Below, in pieces: positions 17,029-25,725 of a stretch of DNA of 64,000 nucleotides. Under the pieces are notes generated by a model, which was not told the DNA's origin, searched no databases, and saw only the letters and a list, made by a program, of their open reading frames with translations. The DNA is from an uncultured Anaeroplasma sp. (GTDB taxonomy: Bacteria > Bacillota_I > Bacilli_A > Acholeplasmatales > Anaeroplasmataceae), in assembly GCA_934216145.1 (NCBI GenBank), contig CAKQBG010000003.1, forward strand, positions 1-64,000. Reading direction: 5' to 3'. The position numbers were made by a program, and so were the translations under genes. Each line of letters starts with the position of its first letter. Position 1 is the stretch's first letter.

Positions 17029-17745
17029 ATGATAGGCATAGTTAAATCAGATAATAGATTTAAAGAATTAAGTAAATGTGTTAATTCTATTTATTCTGAT
17101 GAATTAGTTGATTTTTTTAATATTGATATTTTGGTTTTACCTATAAAAGGTATTGATAGTAATGGATTTATTAATAATCATTTGAATATTATTGATATTT
17201 TAAAGAATAATAAAATTAAAAGAATTATTACGGGCTTAGCTAATGATTATTTAAAGGAATTATCTAGGGAATATTCTATTGAGCTTACTATATTAATGAA
17301 TGAAAGAAGCTTTGTTGATGGTAATTCTAGATTGACAGCTTTAGGTATTTATTCATATTTACTTAATAATAAAAAGCTTAATAAGGATATTATAATTATA
17401 GGATTTGGGAATATTTCCTTTTATCTAGCAAGTCTATTTAAGTTATTTAATATTAAATTTAGTATTTATACTCCTAATATAATAGAACAAAAGTTTGTTA
17501 AATTATTAAATTATAATAATATAGATAATGTTTATGATGGTAGTCTTTTAATTAATACTATCCCTAAGAATTTGGATTGGGATTATAAGAAACTAATAGG
17601 TATGGATATATTAGATGTGGCATCTTGTCCTTATGGCTTTGATATGCTTAAATTAAGTGAGGGTACAAGATATGAAATATTATCAAATATTCCAGCATTA
17701 TTTTATCCATTTGAGGCAATGAAATTAATATTAGATGAATTATAA
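17029..17745 (+). CDS. DpaA/SpoVFA-like NAD(P)-binding protein
   Basis: The 238-residue product resembles dipicolinate synthase subunit A, which with subunit B oxidises dihydrodipicolinate to dipicolinate in sporulating Firmicutes. Seen: a Rossmann nucleotide motif IIIIGFGNISFYLASLFK near 121-138, preceded by RLTALGIYSYLL, and the family's late motifs in altered form (LINTIPK, DVASCPYGFDM where relatives have DLASKPGG, and IPALFYPFEA where they have LPGKVAPKTA). It is about 60 residues short of the usual 300. No subunit B is adjacent. The next genes are RNase J2-like and SpoIIIE-like, the order known in Bacillus. It may be a relic or a repurposed dehydrogenase-like protein. Confidence 0.6.
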   Translation: MIGIVKSDNRFKELSKCVNSIYSDELVDFFNIDILVLPIKGIDSNGFINNHLNIIDILKNNKIKRIITGLANDYLKELSREYSIELTILMNERSFVDGNSRLTALGIYSYLLNNKKLNKDIIIIGFGNISFYLASLFKLFNIKFSIYTPNIIEQKFVKLLNYNNIDNVYDGSLLINTIPKNLDWDYKKLIGMDILDVASCPYGFDMLKLSEGTRYEILSNIPALFYPFEAMKLILDEL

Positions 17746-17827
17746 TAAAAATATATGGAATAATAATAAATATAACAGTATTAATTATAGCCCTATGTTA
17801 AATTTATATTAAATTTATTTAAAAATA

Positions 17828-17856
17828 TTGTTTGTTTTTTTTAATTATAGTATAAT
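17828..17856 (+). promoter_or_regulatory. Promoter of the RNase J2-like gene
   Basis: -35 TTGTTT (17828-17833), 17-base spacer, -10 TATAAT (17851-17856). Confidence 0.6.
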
Positions 17857-17890
17857 AAAATCAAATTGGAGTTCGATTCAGTTATTATTT

Positions 17891-17930
17891 AAGAAGGAGG
17901 CACCCCTTATATTTATAAGGGTTATTTATT
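17891..17930 (+). promoter_or_regulatory. Shine-Dalgarno separated from the start codon by a hairpin
   Basis: AAGAAGGAGG (17891-17900) is 30 bases from the ATG at 17931. Between them CCCTTAT-attt-ATAAGGG (17904-17921) folds into a 7-bp stem. Folding would shorten the effective spacing to about 12 bases. No other start with a usable site exists, and MSKINFFALGG is the expected family N-terminus. Confidence 0.7.
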
Positions 17931-19631
17931 ATGAGTAAAATAAATTTCTTTGCGTTAGGTGGAGTACAAGAAGATGGTAAAAATTTATATGTATTAGATA
18001 TAGATGATAAGATTTTTGTATTAGACTGTGGACTTAAGTATCCAACATCTGAGCTTTATGGTGTTGATATAATTGTTAATGATTTAACATATTTAGTTGA
18101 AAATAAAGATAGAATTGTTGGTGTATTTTTAAGTCATGCTCATGATGACCATATTGGTGGTGTAGGGCCTCTTTTAAAGGAAAAGAAGGATATTAATATT
18201 TATGGATCTAACTTTACTCTTGCTGTATTAGCTGAAAAGCTTAGAGAGGATAATGTTTCTTATGATGAGAAGCAACTTATAGCTGTTACTAGTAAGACTG
18301 CTTTACATTTTGGTGATATTACAATTCGATTCTTTGAAGTAGCTCATAATATTCCTGAGGCATATGGTATTGCTGTAAAAACAAATGATGGATATATTAT
18401 TTATACAAGTAATTATAACTTTGATCAAAATTCAAAGATTAATTATTCTCATATGTTTAGATCACTTGCTGTATTTGCTAAAGAAGGGGTATTAGCTTTA
18501 TTAACAGAATCATTAGGAGCTAATAATGAACAAAGTAGAGGTACTATTTTAGAGTTTAAGCTTCGTATTACTAATTTGATTTCTCAAAGTGAGAATAGAA
18601 TGATTTTCTCTTTATTCTCTTCTGATATTTTAAGAATCCAACAAATAGTTAATATCGCTATTGAGCATCATAAAAAGATTGCGATTATAGGTAGAAAAAC
18701 TCAAAAGATTGTTAATCAAGCAATTGAACTTGGCTATTTAAAAATCCCTGAAGAAAATTTTGCTAATTTAAGATATATTGATGAAAAGAATTTAAATAAT
18801 GATAAAGATTTAATTGTATTAGTAACTGGTGAGCGTCATGAACCATATTTTATGCTTCAGCGTATGTCTAAGGGTATTGATAGATTAATTCATTTAGAGC
18901 CAACTGATACTGTAGTTATTTTAACTCCTCCTTATTTAGGAACAGAGAAAATGGCTGCTAGAACATTAGATATTATTTATCATGTAACTAGTAAGGTTAA
19001 GGAATTTAACTCAACCTTATTACCTCAAATTAATGCTAATAGAGAGGAAATAAAGGAAATGATTAACATTCTTAAGCCTAAGTATGTTATTCCTGTTGTT
19101 GGAGAATATAGACATCAGTATGCCTTAAGAATTGTTGCAAACTGTATTGGATATAAGGATGATCAAATATTAGTTGCTGATAATGGTGATATTTTAACAT
19201 TTGAAAATGGTAAATATATCGGTATTACTGGTGATGTTCCTTGTGGAGAGGTTTTAATTGATGGTAAGGCATTTAAGGATGTTGGAGATGTAGTAATGAG
19301 AGATCGTGAGCTTTTAGCTGAGGATGGTGTTATTCTTATTGCTGCGAATATTAATCCAAGAACAAAGACTATTCTTATTGGACCTGAAATAATAACTAAG
19401 GGATTTATTTTCACTAGAGATGATGATTTTGATATTGAAAGAAAGTTTAAAGAGATTTTCTATTTAGTTAGTCAAAAATATCTTGCATCTAAATTTATTA
19501 ATTGGAGTGAATTTAAAACTAATTTAAAGAATGAGATTTCTCATTATATTTATAAAGAATCAAAGAAGAGTCCAATTATTATTCCTGTATTAATTTCTAC
19601 AGATTTAGATAATGTTAAGAAAAATCAATAA
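17931..19631 (+). CDS. RNase J2-like metallo-beta-lactamase protein, active site partly lost
   Basis: A 566-residue protein with the RNase J domain order (beta-lactamase, beta-CASP, C-terminal domain). The first metal motif SHAHDDH is intact at about 68-74 and a histidine persists in AHNIPEAYG. However, where RNase J1 has HTGDF it reads YTSNY, where J1 has SDSTNA it reads TESLGA, where J1 has GHAS it reads QINAN, and where J1 has IHGEYR it reads VVGEYR. Loss of the metal Asp and the late His predicts weak or no nuclease activity, as for Bacillus RNase J2, which works mainly by binding J1. An intact J1 is encoded at 36436. It lies between the DpaA-like and SpoIIIE-like genes. Confidence 0.88.
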   Translation: MSKINFFALGGVQEDGKNLYVLDIDDKIFVLDCGLKYPTSELYGVDIIVNDLTYLVENKDRIVGVFLSHAHDDHIGGVGPLLKEKKDINIYGSNFTLAVLAEKLREDNVSYDEKQLIAVTSKTALHFGDITIRFFEVAHNIPEAYGIAVKTNDGYIIYTSNYNFDQNSKINYSHMFRSLAVFAKEGVLALLTESLGANNEQSRGTILEFKLRITNLISQSENRMIFSLFSSDILRIQQIVNIAIEHHKKIAIIGRKTQKIVNQAIELGYLKIPEENFANLRYIDEKNLNNDKDLIVLVTGERHEPYFMLQRMSKGIDRLIHLEPTDTVVILTPPYLGTEKMAARTLDIIYHVTSKVKEFNSTLLPQINANREEIKEMINILKPKYVIPVVGEYRHQYALRIVANCIGYKDDQILVADNGDILTFENGKYIGITGDVPCGEVLIDGKAFKDVGDVVMRDRELLAEDGVILIAANINPRTKTILIGPEIITKGFIFTRDDDFDIERKFKEIFYLVSQKYLASKFINWSEFKTNLKNEISHYIYKESKKSPIIIPVLISTDLDNVKKNQ

Positions 19632-19640
19632 TAATCATTT

Positions 19641-19672
19641 AGGAAGAGGTTTTATATTTCTTCCTTTTTTTT
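19641..19672 (+). terminator. Terminator after the RNase J2-like gene
   Basis: AGGAAGA / TCTTCCT stem (19641-19647 and 19659-19665) followed by eight Ts. Confidence 0.75.
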
Positions 19673-19707
19673 ATTTTTTCTTTGTTAATATATAAAAAGG
19701 TGATTAT

Positions 19708-21384
19708 ATGGCTAAGGAAAAGATTAAGAAAAAAGAAGGAAAAAAAGAATATTTTTTTATCGCTATAGGAATATTTATTATTATATTTTCACTGTTAATA
19801 TTAGGTAGAATAGGATATATGAAAAATATCTATCTTTATATAAGCTTTATTTTTGGAGACTTTACCTTTTTAGTATTAGTTTTTTTAATTGTATTTTCTA
19901 TTTGTAATTTAATTATTAATAAGCCTATTGATATACATCACATTTATTTTATTGGTGGTACATTTATTTTTTTAGGAATGAGTATGTTTTGTCATTTAGG
20001 GCTATATGATCCTCTTTCTATGACTAATACAACTATATTCACTAAAACTATAAAGTTATATAAAAATTATATTAAAATCTATGAAGAAACATATACTGTT
20101 GGAGGAGGAATAATTTCTGCAGTTATTTGTCAGCTTGTTGGATTTGTTAGTGGTAAAATAGGAATTATTTTAGTAAGTATTTCTTTTTTAATTATTGGAG
20201 GAAGCTATTTATTTGATGTTAATGTTTTAAAGCTTATTAAGGGTGGTAGGATAAGAGATTATTTTAATGATTTGATAAATAATATACTTTCTTATTTTAA
20301 GGGAATTCATACTCCATTAGAGAAGAAGATGGATGTAAAGATTCCTATTTCGACACTTATGGATAAGGAAGGATGTAGTAGCTTTTCTTTACAGGAAGAA
20401 ATTAATAATGAAAAATATAAAGAAATGGTTGATTTTATTCATAATAAAAGAATAACATGTATGCCTAAAGGCTATATGACTTCATATACCTCATCTCGTT
20501 TTATAGTTTCTTTGCCTCATAAAAGTGATAATGTTAGAGTTGAATTAACGGGATTTTTTAATAAATGCTGTTTTGTAATAAAAAATAATTTAGAGATGAA
20601 AATAGAAGTTTCTAATCAATTTAAAAAACTATTAACATTAAAGAATGTTTTATTAGGAGAAGAGCTTAATAATAATATTATTCTTGGAGTAGAAGTGGAT
20701 GGTAGTAAAATGATTTTTGAAACTAAAAATGGTTCTACTCTTTTATTGATTGGTGATTATGGTAGTGGTTTAAAGACCATGGCTAGATGTATTTTAGCAT
20801 CCTTTCTAATTAAGGGAATTAATCTATCTAATATTTATTTTTATGATTTATATCAGGAATTTCAAATATTGGATAAAACTAAAATGTATTATATGAATAA
20901 TGAAAGAAGTGTATCAATTGCCTTAGATGAAGCTTTTAGTGAGTATGAAAGAAGAATGGATACTTTGAAATATTTAAATGTTGATTCTATATGTGAGGCG
21001 AATAATAAAATTAGGGAAATGGGAAATGATTATGAATTAATGATGCCTTTGTATCATATATTATTTTTTAGACCCGAATCATTTGATGAAATACTTATTC
21101 AAAAGTTAAATTATGTTATTCAGTTTGGGTTAAGAGTAGGAATTGTTTTATTTATATTTGCTAGAAATAAAAATCAGCTTAATAGATTGAATTTAAATAA
21201 TTCAGATATTTTATCTTTCTATCAAGCTGATATTTCATCTTCTATTAAAATGTTTGGTGGCGATATAGCATCAAGGCTTCAAAAAAAAGGAGATATCCTT
21301 TTTCAAACTGATAATAAGCTCTTTCATGGACAGGCTCCTTATATTTCTTTAGATGATTTTGAAAAAATTATATCTAAGCTTTAA
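19708..21384 (+). CDS. FtsK/SpoIIIE-like protein with degenerate motor domain
   Basis: A 558-residue membrane protein with the outline of a FtsK/SpoIIIE DNA translocase: about four to five N-terminal membrane helices (residues 15-175), a linker, an alpha-like domain (about 240-330) and a RecA-like motor. The Walker A segment reads GDYGSGLKT instead of GxTGSGKS/T, and the strand where Walker B DE is expected reads HILFFRPES. Other FtsK landmarks remain in weakened form: YERRMDTLKYLNVDSICEAN (relatives: MERRYxLMxxxGVRNIxxYN), GLRVGIVLFIF and GDIASRLQKKGDILF. The C-terminal gamma domain that reads DNA polarity sequences is absent. ATP-driven pumping seems unlikely. Its tail overlaps rarA convergently by 11 bases. 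Confidence 0.75.
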   Translation: MAKEKIKKKEGKKEYFFIAIGIFIIIFSLLILGRIGYMKNIYLYISFIFGDFTFLVLVFLIVFSICNLIINKPIDIHHIYFIGGTFIFLGMSMFCHLGLYDPLSMTNTTIFTKTIKLYKNYIKIYEETYTVGGGIISAVICQLVGFVSGKIGIILVSISFLIIGGSYLFDVNVLKLIKGGRIRDYFNDLINNILSYFKGIHTPLEKKMDVKIPISTLMDKEGCSSFSLQEEINNEKYKEMVDFIHNKRITCMPKGYMTSYTSSRFIVSLPHKSDNVRVELTGFFNKCCFVIKNNLEMKIEVSNQFKKLLTLKNVLLGEELNNNIILGVEVDGSKMIFETKNGSTLLLIGDYGSGLKTMARCILASFLIKGINLSNIYFYDLYQEFQILDKTKMYYMNNERSVSIALDEAFSEYERRMDTLKYLNVDSICEANNKIREMGNDYELMMPLYHILFFRPESFDEILIQKLNYVIQFGLRVGIVLFIFARNKNQLNRLNLNNSDILSFYQADISSSIKMFGGDIASRLQKKGDILFQTDNKLFHGQAPYISLDDFEKIISKL

Positions 21385-22582
21385 GCTTAGCCATAAATTC
21401 CTTTATAGCCCTTTCATATGATCCAGTATCCTTTGGCTTATAATAAACCTTATCTATTAAAGAATCTGGCATATATTGTTGCTTAACATAATCATTTGGA
21501 TAATCATGAGGATATTTATATTCATATTTACCACTTTTTAATTCTTTATTTAAAATATGAGGTGGTATTTCCATTGAGGTAAGGCTATCTAAATCTTCGA
21601 TTGCTTCATTTATAGCAAGATAGGTAGAATTAGATTTAGGGCTTGTTGCAAGATCTACTACAGCGTATGCAAGTGGAAGCCTAGCTTCAGGCAATCCTAG
21701 TGATAATGCAGCTTCTGTTGCGGCATATACTCTAGGTCCAACATTAGGATTTCCGAGTCCTATATCTTCATAGGCTGAGCATAAAAGCCTTCTACAAATA
21801 AATTGTAAATCTTCTGTTTTTAATAATCTAGCAAGGTAATGTAATGCCGCATCAGGATCACTTCCCCTAATTGATTTTATCATCGCACTAGCTACATCAT
21901 AAAAGTTTTCTCCCTTTTCATCAATTAAAAAGGCTTTTTTACCAATTAAAGCTTTAACATTAACTAAATTTAAATCATCTTTATCCAACATAGATGCTAT
22001 TTCTAACATGTTAAGGGCAGTTCTTATTTCACATGAAGAAGCAATAGATATATATTCTAATATATCATCACTCATTTCATTAAAGCCTTCTTTTATTATA
22101 GTTCTTTTTAATAAAGACATAACATCATCCTTATTTATTTCATTCATTCTATATATATGACATCTAGATCTAATGGCTGGATTTATAGCCCTATAAGGAT
22201 TTTCTGTTGTAAGTCCGATAAGAGTAATAGTGCCACTTTCAAGAAATGGTAATAAAAAATCCTGTACATCTTTTTTCATTCTATGAATCTCATCAATAAT
22301 GCAAATAATATTGTCATAGAATTTAGCACTATCTATAATTTCCTTTAGCTTTGCCTTTGAATCACAAGAAGCATTAAAAGAGAATGTTGAAAGTGGGAAC
22401 ATATTAGCTATTATTTCAGCAATTGAAGTTTTTCCACATCCAGCAGGTCCATATAATATCATTGAAAAAAGTTTATTTTGTTCAAGCATTTTTATAATGA
22501 TTCCTTTTTCTCCTACTAAATGATCCTGTCCTACTATATCTTTAAATTCTTTTGGTCTTATTCTATATGCTAATGGCTTCAT
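21374..22582 (-). CDS. rarA: AAA+ ATPase RarA/MgsA (replication-associated recombination protein)
   Basis: A 402-residue AAA+ protein acting at stalled replication forks. It begins PLAYRIRPKEFKDIVGQDHL, with Walker A GPAGCGKTS near 45-53, Walker B IICIIDEIHRM near 93-103, sensor 1 in LTTENPY and the arginine finger segment AIRSRC. The C-terminal half carries the family's SDPDAALHYLARLL and LPLAYAVVDLATSPKSNSTYLA blocks. Length and order match RarA throughout. The start is preceded on the minus strand by AGGAGT. It faces the FtsK-like gene, and the two stop regions share a palindrome around 21374-21390. Confidence 0.94.
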   Translation of the reverse strand: MKPLAYRIRPKEFKDIVGQDHLVGEKGIIIKMLEQNKLFSMILYGPAGCGKTSIAEIIANMFPLSTFSFNASCDSKAKLKEIIDSAKFYDNIICIIDEIHRMKKDVQDFLLPFLESGTITLIGLTTENPYRAINPAIRSRCHIYRMNEINKDDVMSLLKRTIIKEGFNEMSDDILEYISIASSCEIRTALNMLEIASMLDKDDLNLVNVKALIGKKAFLIDEKGENFYDVASAMIKSIRGSDPDAALHYLARLLKTEDLQFICRRLLCSAYEDIGLGNPNVGPRVYAATEAALSLGLPEARLPLAYAVVDLATSPKSNSTYLAINEAIEDLDSLTSMEIPPHILNKELKSGKYEYKYPHDYPNDYVKQQYMPDSLIDKVYYKPKDTGSYERAIKEFMAKLKA

Positions 22583-22616
22583 AATATACTCCTTTATTCC
22601 TAACTATTTTATCATA

Positions 22617-22976
22617 TTAAATTATTTTTTTAAAGTTAACTCCTAAAATTCCTCCAATAGATGCTAAAACTGTAAATAATAACATATTAATTACGTTAAA
22701 TTCTACTTCACTTTTGGTAAGCTTTAATATTGAATAGAATAACAAATAGTGAATTACACCGATAAATATTCCAACTAGTAATCCCTTTTTATGAATCATA
22801 TTACCGTATAATACCCCTAAAAGAAGAAATCCTAAGCTTGATAGGGTTATTAATACATAATTATTCATTTCTAGATTTAATTTAGATATTAATAATGAAT
22901 AAATCATAAAACTAATAAAAACATAAAGAAAGAAAAGAATATAAAGCTTAATAAAACTCTTAATTGTTTTTTTCAT
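22617..22976 (-). CDS. TIGR04086-like small membrane protein
   Basis: A 119-residue integral membrane protein with four hydrophobic helices (about 8-30, 38-58, 63-86, 98-116) and a basic tail, the layout of the TIGR04086/YrzE family common in Firmicutes. Function is not known. It is divergent from the DUF421 gene, and the two probably share the spacer between 22977 and 23041 as a promoter region. Confidence 0.6.
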   Translation of the reverse strand: MKKTIKSFIKLYILFFLYVFISFMIYSLLISKLNLEMNNYVLITLSSLGFLLLGVLYGNMIHKKGLLVGIFIGVIHYLLFYSILKLTKSEVEFNVINMLLFTVLASIGGILGVNFKKII

Positions 22977-23041
22977 CTAATCACCATTTTAATTTATGTA
23001 TAAGTATTATTGATTATGCTAAAAATAGAAATGGTGATTTT

Positions 23042-23728
23042 ATGGAAACTATGTGGATATTAGCTAAAATAGGTATATTATATTTTTTATTAATAATTAT
23101 TTTAAGGTTTTTAGGTAAAAGAGAGGTAGGTCAATTATCAATCTTTGATTTAGTAATTCTTTTAATTATTGCTGATATAGCTTCTATTGGAATAGATAAT
23201 AATGAGTTTTTCTGGTACTCTATTTTATGTGTTTTTTTGTTAGCTATTTTACAAAAGCTTTTATCATTGATAATTGTTCATATTTCAAGTCTTAGAGGAG
23301 TTGTTGATGGTAATCCTCGAGTTATTGTTGTAGATGGAAAAATAAATTATAAAAATATGAAAAAGGAACTATATACTATGGATGATTTAGTTTTTCAAAT
23401 GCATCAGGATCATATTATGAATATCGATGAAATTAGATTAGGAATTTTAGAAACTAATGGTACCTTATCTTTATTTAGAAAAACACATTTTGATAGTGTT
23501 AGCCTACCTTTTATTATCAGTGGTAGCTTTGTTAAGGATGCGTTAGAGTATTATGATTTTGATAAGAAAACTATTATTAAGCTATTTAAGGATAGAAAGA
23601 TAAATGTTAATAGGATACTTTATGCTTCATATAGAGATAAAGAAATACTTTATTATTATCATTTGGATAAAGAAGAAGAGATATCGCCAAATATAATAAG
23701 GCTAACGAAAAGTGATATTGAGGATTAG
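23042..23728 (+). CDS. DUF421 (YetF-like) membrane protein
   Basis: A 228-residue protein with three N-terminal membrane helices and a soluble C-terminal domain, as in YetF/YcaP. Diagnostic text: LRFLGKREVGQLSIFDLVIL near 22-41, then VVDGNPRVIVVDGKINYKNM and MDDLVFQMHQ in the cytoplasmic part. The start is the ATG at 23042 behind GGTGAT, not the upstream frame from 22964, which overlaps the divergent gene. Family members are linked with cell-envelope and spore physiology, but the biochemical role is unclear. The last 122 bases overlap the opposite-strand flippase gene. Confidence 0.88.
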   Translation: METMWILAKIGILYFLLIIILRFLGKREVGQLSIFDLVILLIIADIASIGIDNNEFFWYSILCVFLLAILQKLLSLIIVHISSLRGVVDGNPRVIVVDGKINYKNMKKELYTMDDLVFQMHQDHIMNIDEIRLGILETNGTLSLFRKTHFDSVSLPFIISGSFVKDALEYYDFDKKTIIKLFKDRKINVNRILYASYRDKEILYYYHLDKEEEISPNIIRLTKSDIED

Positions 23729-25076
23729 TTAAATTAATTGCTAATATAAATATTATTGATAATAGAATAATACTTAATACCTCTATGATATCAATAGTTA
23801 TATTAGAATTTTTTATAGTTATTATTAGAAGAATAATAAATCTAATTATTAAATATATAGCTATACCATATAATAGGCCATCAGTTTTAAAAAATAAAGT
23901 AAAAATAAAGGCTAATAGAAGCATTAATGTATCAGTTATTATTTGAATTACAAATATAGCTTTTTCTTTATTATTTGCCTGTAATATAGCAACTAAGAGA
24001 GGATTAAAATATAATAATAAATAGATTGGAGCTAGTTTTTTTACTGTTAAAATAGCTATATTATTTCCATATAATATTTTTAATAATATATCAGTATGAT
24101 AAAAAGAAATAAAAAAGCTTAGAACTGACGCAATTGTAATTATATATATAGCTTTTGTTAATAGCTTTTTTAATTCTTTTTTATTATCTCTAAGCTGAGT
24201 AAGCTTAGGAAATGTTAGCTTTGTTAGAGTTGTTGAAACAGATTCTAATAGTACTAATGCAGGCATAGCATATGAAGTTATAAGTGTGTATTCAGTTATC
24301 ATATTTTCATAGGCTATATTTAATTTATTTGCTAAAAATAAAATGAAAAAGGGAAATAGATAATTAGATAGTGACCCTAATGCGATTGTTAAAGTTAAGG
24401 GACAGGCTTGTTTTAGCATTTTTATTTCTAATCCCTTTTTAAATTGAGGCCTTATTTGGCCTTTTTTCTTTTTCATTAGAATTAATAAATAAAAAAATGA
24501 TGATAGCTCGGATATTACATAGGCTATAAAGATTATTAATACCTTTATTTTTGTGGAAGTATTTTTAAATATTAGTAATAGTATTGTTACAGCTAAAAGC
24601 TTAATTGATGATTCAATTATATTAGAAATATAGGGATGTATAAATTGACTTGTACCCTCTAAATAGCCTTTAAATACTCCGCTTAAGTTAGCAAAATATA
24701 AAATTGGAATTGTTAATAATAAAGGGAAATATATAAATGTTGAATTAAATAAATTTTTATATATTGGTAGAATTAATAATAATATTATTGAGGCAATAGA
24801 AGTTGTAATTATTGTTATTCTTATTGCTGATAAAAGAATAGTTGATATTCTTAAGCTTTTATTTTTTTGATTTAAAGCTATCATTTGATTTGTAACAATT
24901 TGGATTGAAAATGAAGAAAGTGATAGGAATAATCCTACTGAGGGGAATATCATTGTAAGGATTTTCATTCCCTCTAGACCTAATAGTCTTGTTGTTATAA
25001 TTTTATAAAATAATCCAAATATTTTAATTATTAGAGCAAATGAGATTATGAAAGCGAATACTTTATTCTTTTTGAT
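23607..25076 (-). CDS. SpoVB/MurJ-like lipid flippase with apparent non-AUG start
   Basis: A polytopic protein of the MVF/polysaccharide-export superfamily that flips lipid-linked precursors such as lipid II. From the first ATG (24968) it would lack its first helix. The frame stays open upstream, and the region 25076-24969 encodes KKNKVFAFIISFALIIKIFG then FYKIITTRLLGLEGMKI, exactly the family N-terminus. GGAGG at 25088-25084 sits seven bases before an ATC at 25076 and four before an ATT at 25079, with no ATG, GTG or TTG at that place. I take ATC as start (489 residues, normal length). The last 40 residues are antisense to the DUF421 gene and look like a read-through tail. Confidence 0.72.
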   Translation of the reverse strand: MKKNKVFAFIISFALIIKIFGLFYKIITTRLLGLEGMKILTMIFPSVGLFLSLSSFSIQIVTNQMIALNQKNKSLRISTILLSAIRITIITTSIASIILLLILPIYKNLFNSTFIYFPLLLTIPILYFANLSGVFKGYLEGTSQFIHPYISNIIESSIKLLAVTILLLIFKNTSTKIKVLIIFIAYVISELSSFFYLLILMKKKKGQIRPQFKKGLEIKMLKQACPLTLTIALGSLSNYLFPFFILFLANKLNIAYENMITEYTLITSYAMPALVLLESVSTTLTKLTFPKLTQLRDNKKELKKLLTKAIYIITIASVLSFFISFYHTDILLKILYGNNIAILTVKKLAPIYLLLYFNPLLVAILQANNKEKAIFVIQIITDTLMLLLAFIFTLFFKTDGLLYGIAIYLIIRFIILLIITIKNSNITIDIIEVLSIILLSIIFILAINLTNPQYHFSLALLYLAISLLLYPNDNNKVFLYLYMKHKVSY

Positions 25077-25127
25077 AATAAAACCTCCAAAAATTTTTTT
25101 ATATTACTTTTTTGCTACTAAATAATA

Positions 25128-25136
25128 TGGTATAAT
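25128..25136 (+). promoter_or_regulatory. Extended -10 promoter of apt
   Basis: TGG-TATAAT at 25128-25136; no good -35 box, which is acceptable for an extended -10 promoter. The apt start follows 33 bases later. Confidence 0.55.
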
Positions 25137-25168
25137 AACTGATATAATTACTTTATACGGAGGATATT

Positions 25169-25690
25169 ATGAATTTAAAGGATTATGTTGCAAGTATAGT
25201 TGATTTCCCAAAGAAGGGAATTATTTTTAGAGATGTTACACCAATTATGCAGGATAAGGATGCTTATTTATATACTACAAATTGCTTATCTAAGCTTGTT
25301 AAGGAAAGTAATGCAAATGTTGTTATAGGACCTGAAGCAAGAGGCTTTATGTTTGGATGTCCTGTTGCGGTTATGTGTAATTGTGGATTTGTACCAGTAA
25401 GAAAGCCAGGTAAATTACCTCGTGAGACTATTACTGAGGAGTATAGCCTTGAGTATGGTAGTAATTCTCTTTCACTTCATAAGGATTCAATTAAGAAGGG
25501 CGATAAGGTTTTTATTATTGATGATCTTTTAGCTACAGGTGGTACTGCACTTGCTGCATGCAAGCTTGTTGAGAGATTAGGTGGCGAGGTTGTCGGTTTA
25601 GGCTTTGTTATTGACCTAGTTGATTTAAAGGGTAGAGAGCTTTTACATGATTATAAGGTTTATTCTTTACTTGAGTATGAAGGAGAATAA
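25169..25690 (+). CDS. apt: Adenine phosphoribosyltransferase
   Basis: Salvages adenine to AMP with PRPP. At 173 residues it has the full family length. Motifs: [15 protein letters not shown] near 13-27, [10 protein letters not shown] (hood loop), [11 protein letters not shown] and the PRPP loop [14 protein letters not shown] near 113-126. Start behind CGGAGG. It leads the classic Firmicutes order apt-relA-dtd, so purine salvage and the stringent response are likely co-transcribed. Confidence 0.96.
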   Translation: MNLKDYVASIVDFPKKGIIFRDVTPIMQDKDAYLYTTNCLSKLVKESNANVVIGPEARGFMFGCPVAVMCNCGFVPVRKPGKLPRETITEEYSLEYGSNSLSLHKDSIKKGDKVFIIDDLLATGGTALAACKLVERLGGEVVGLGFVIDLVDLKGRELLHDYKVYSLLEYEGE

Positions 25691-25725
25691 TTAATTTTTA
25701 GTTTTTTAAGGGAGTGTGATGTTAT

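Noticed and set aside
17860-17890. TTCGATTC resembling a tRNA T-loop
   Set aside because: The flanking bases do not form the T-arm stem and there is no acceptor or anticodon arm.
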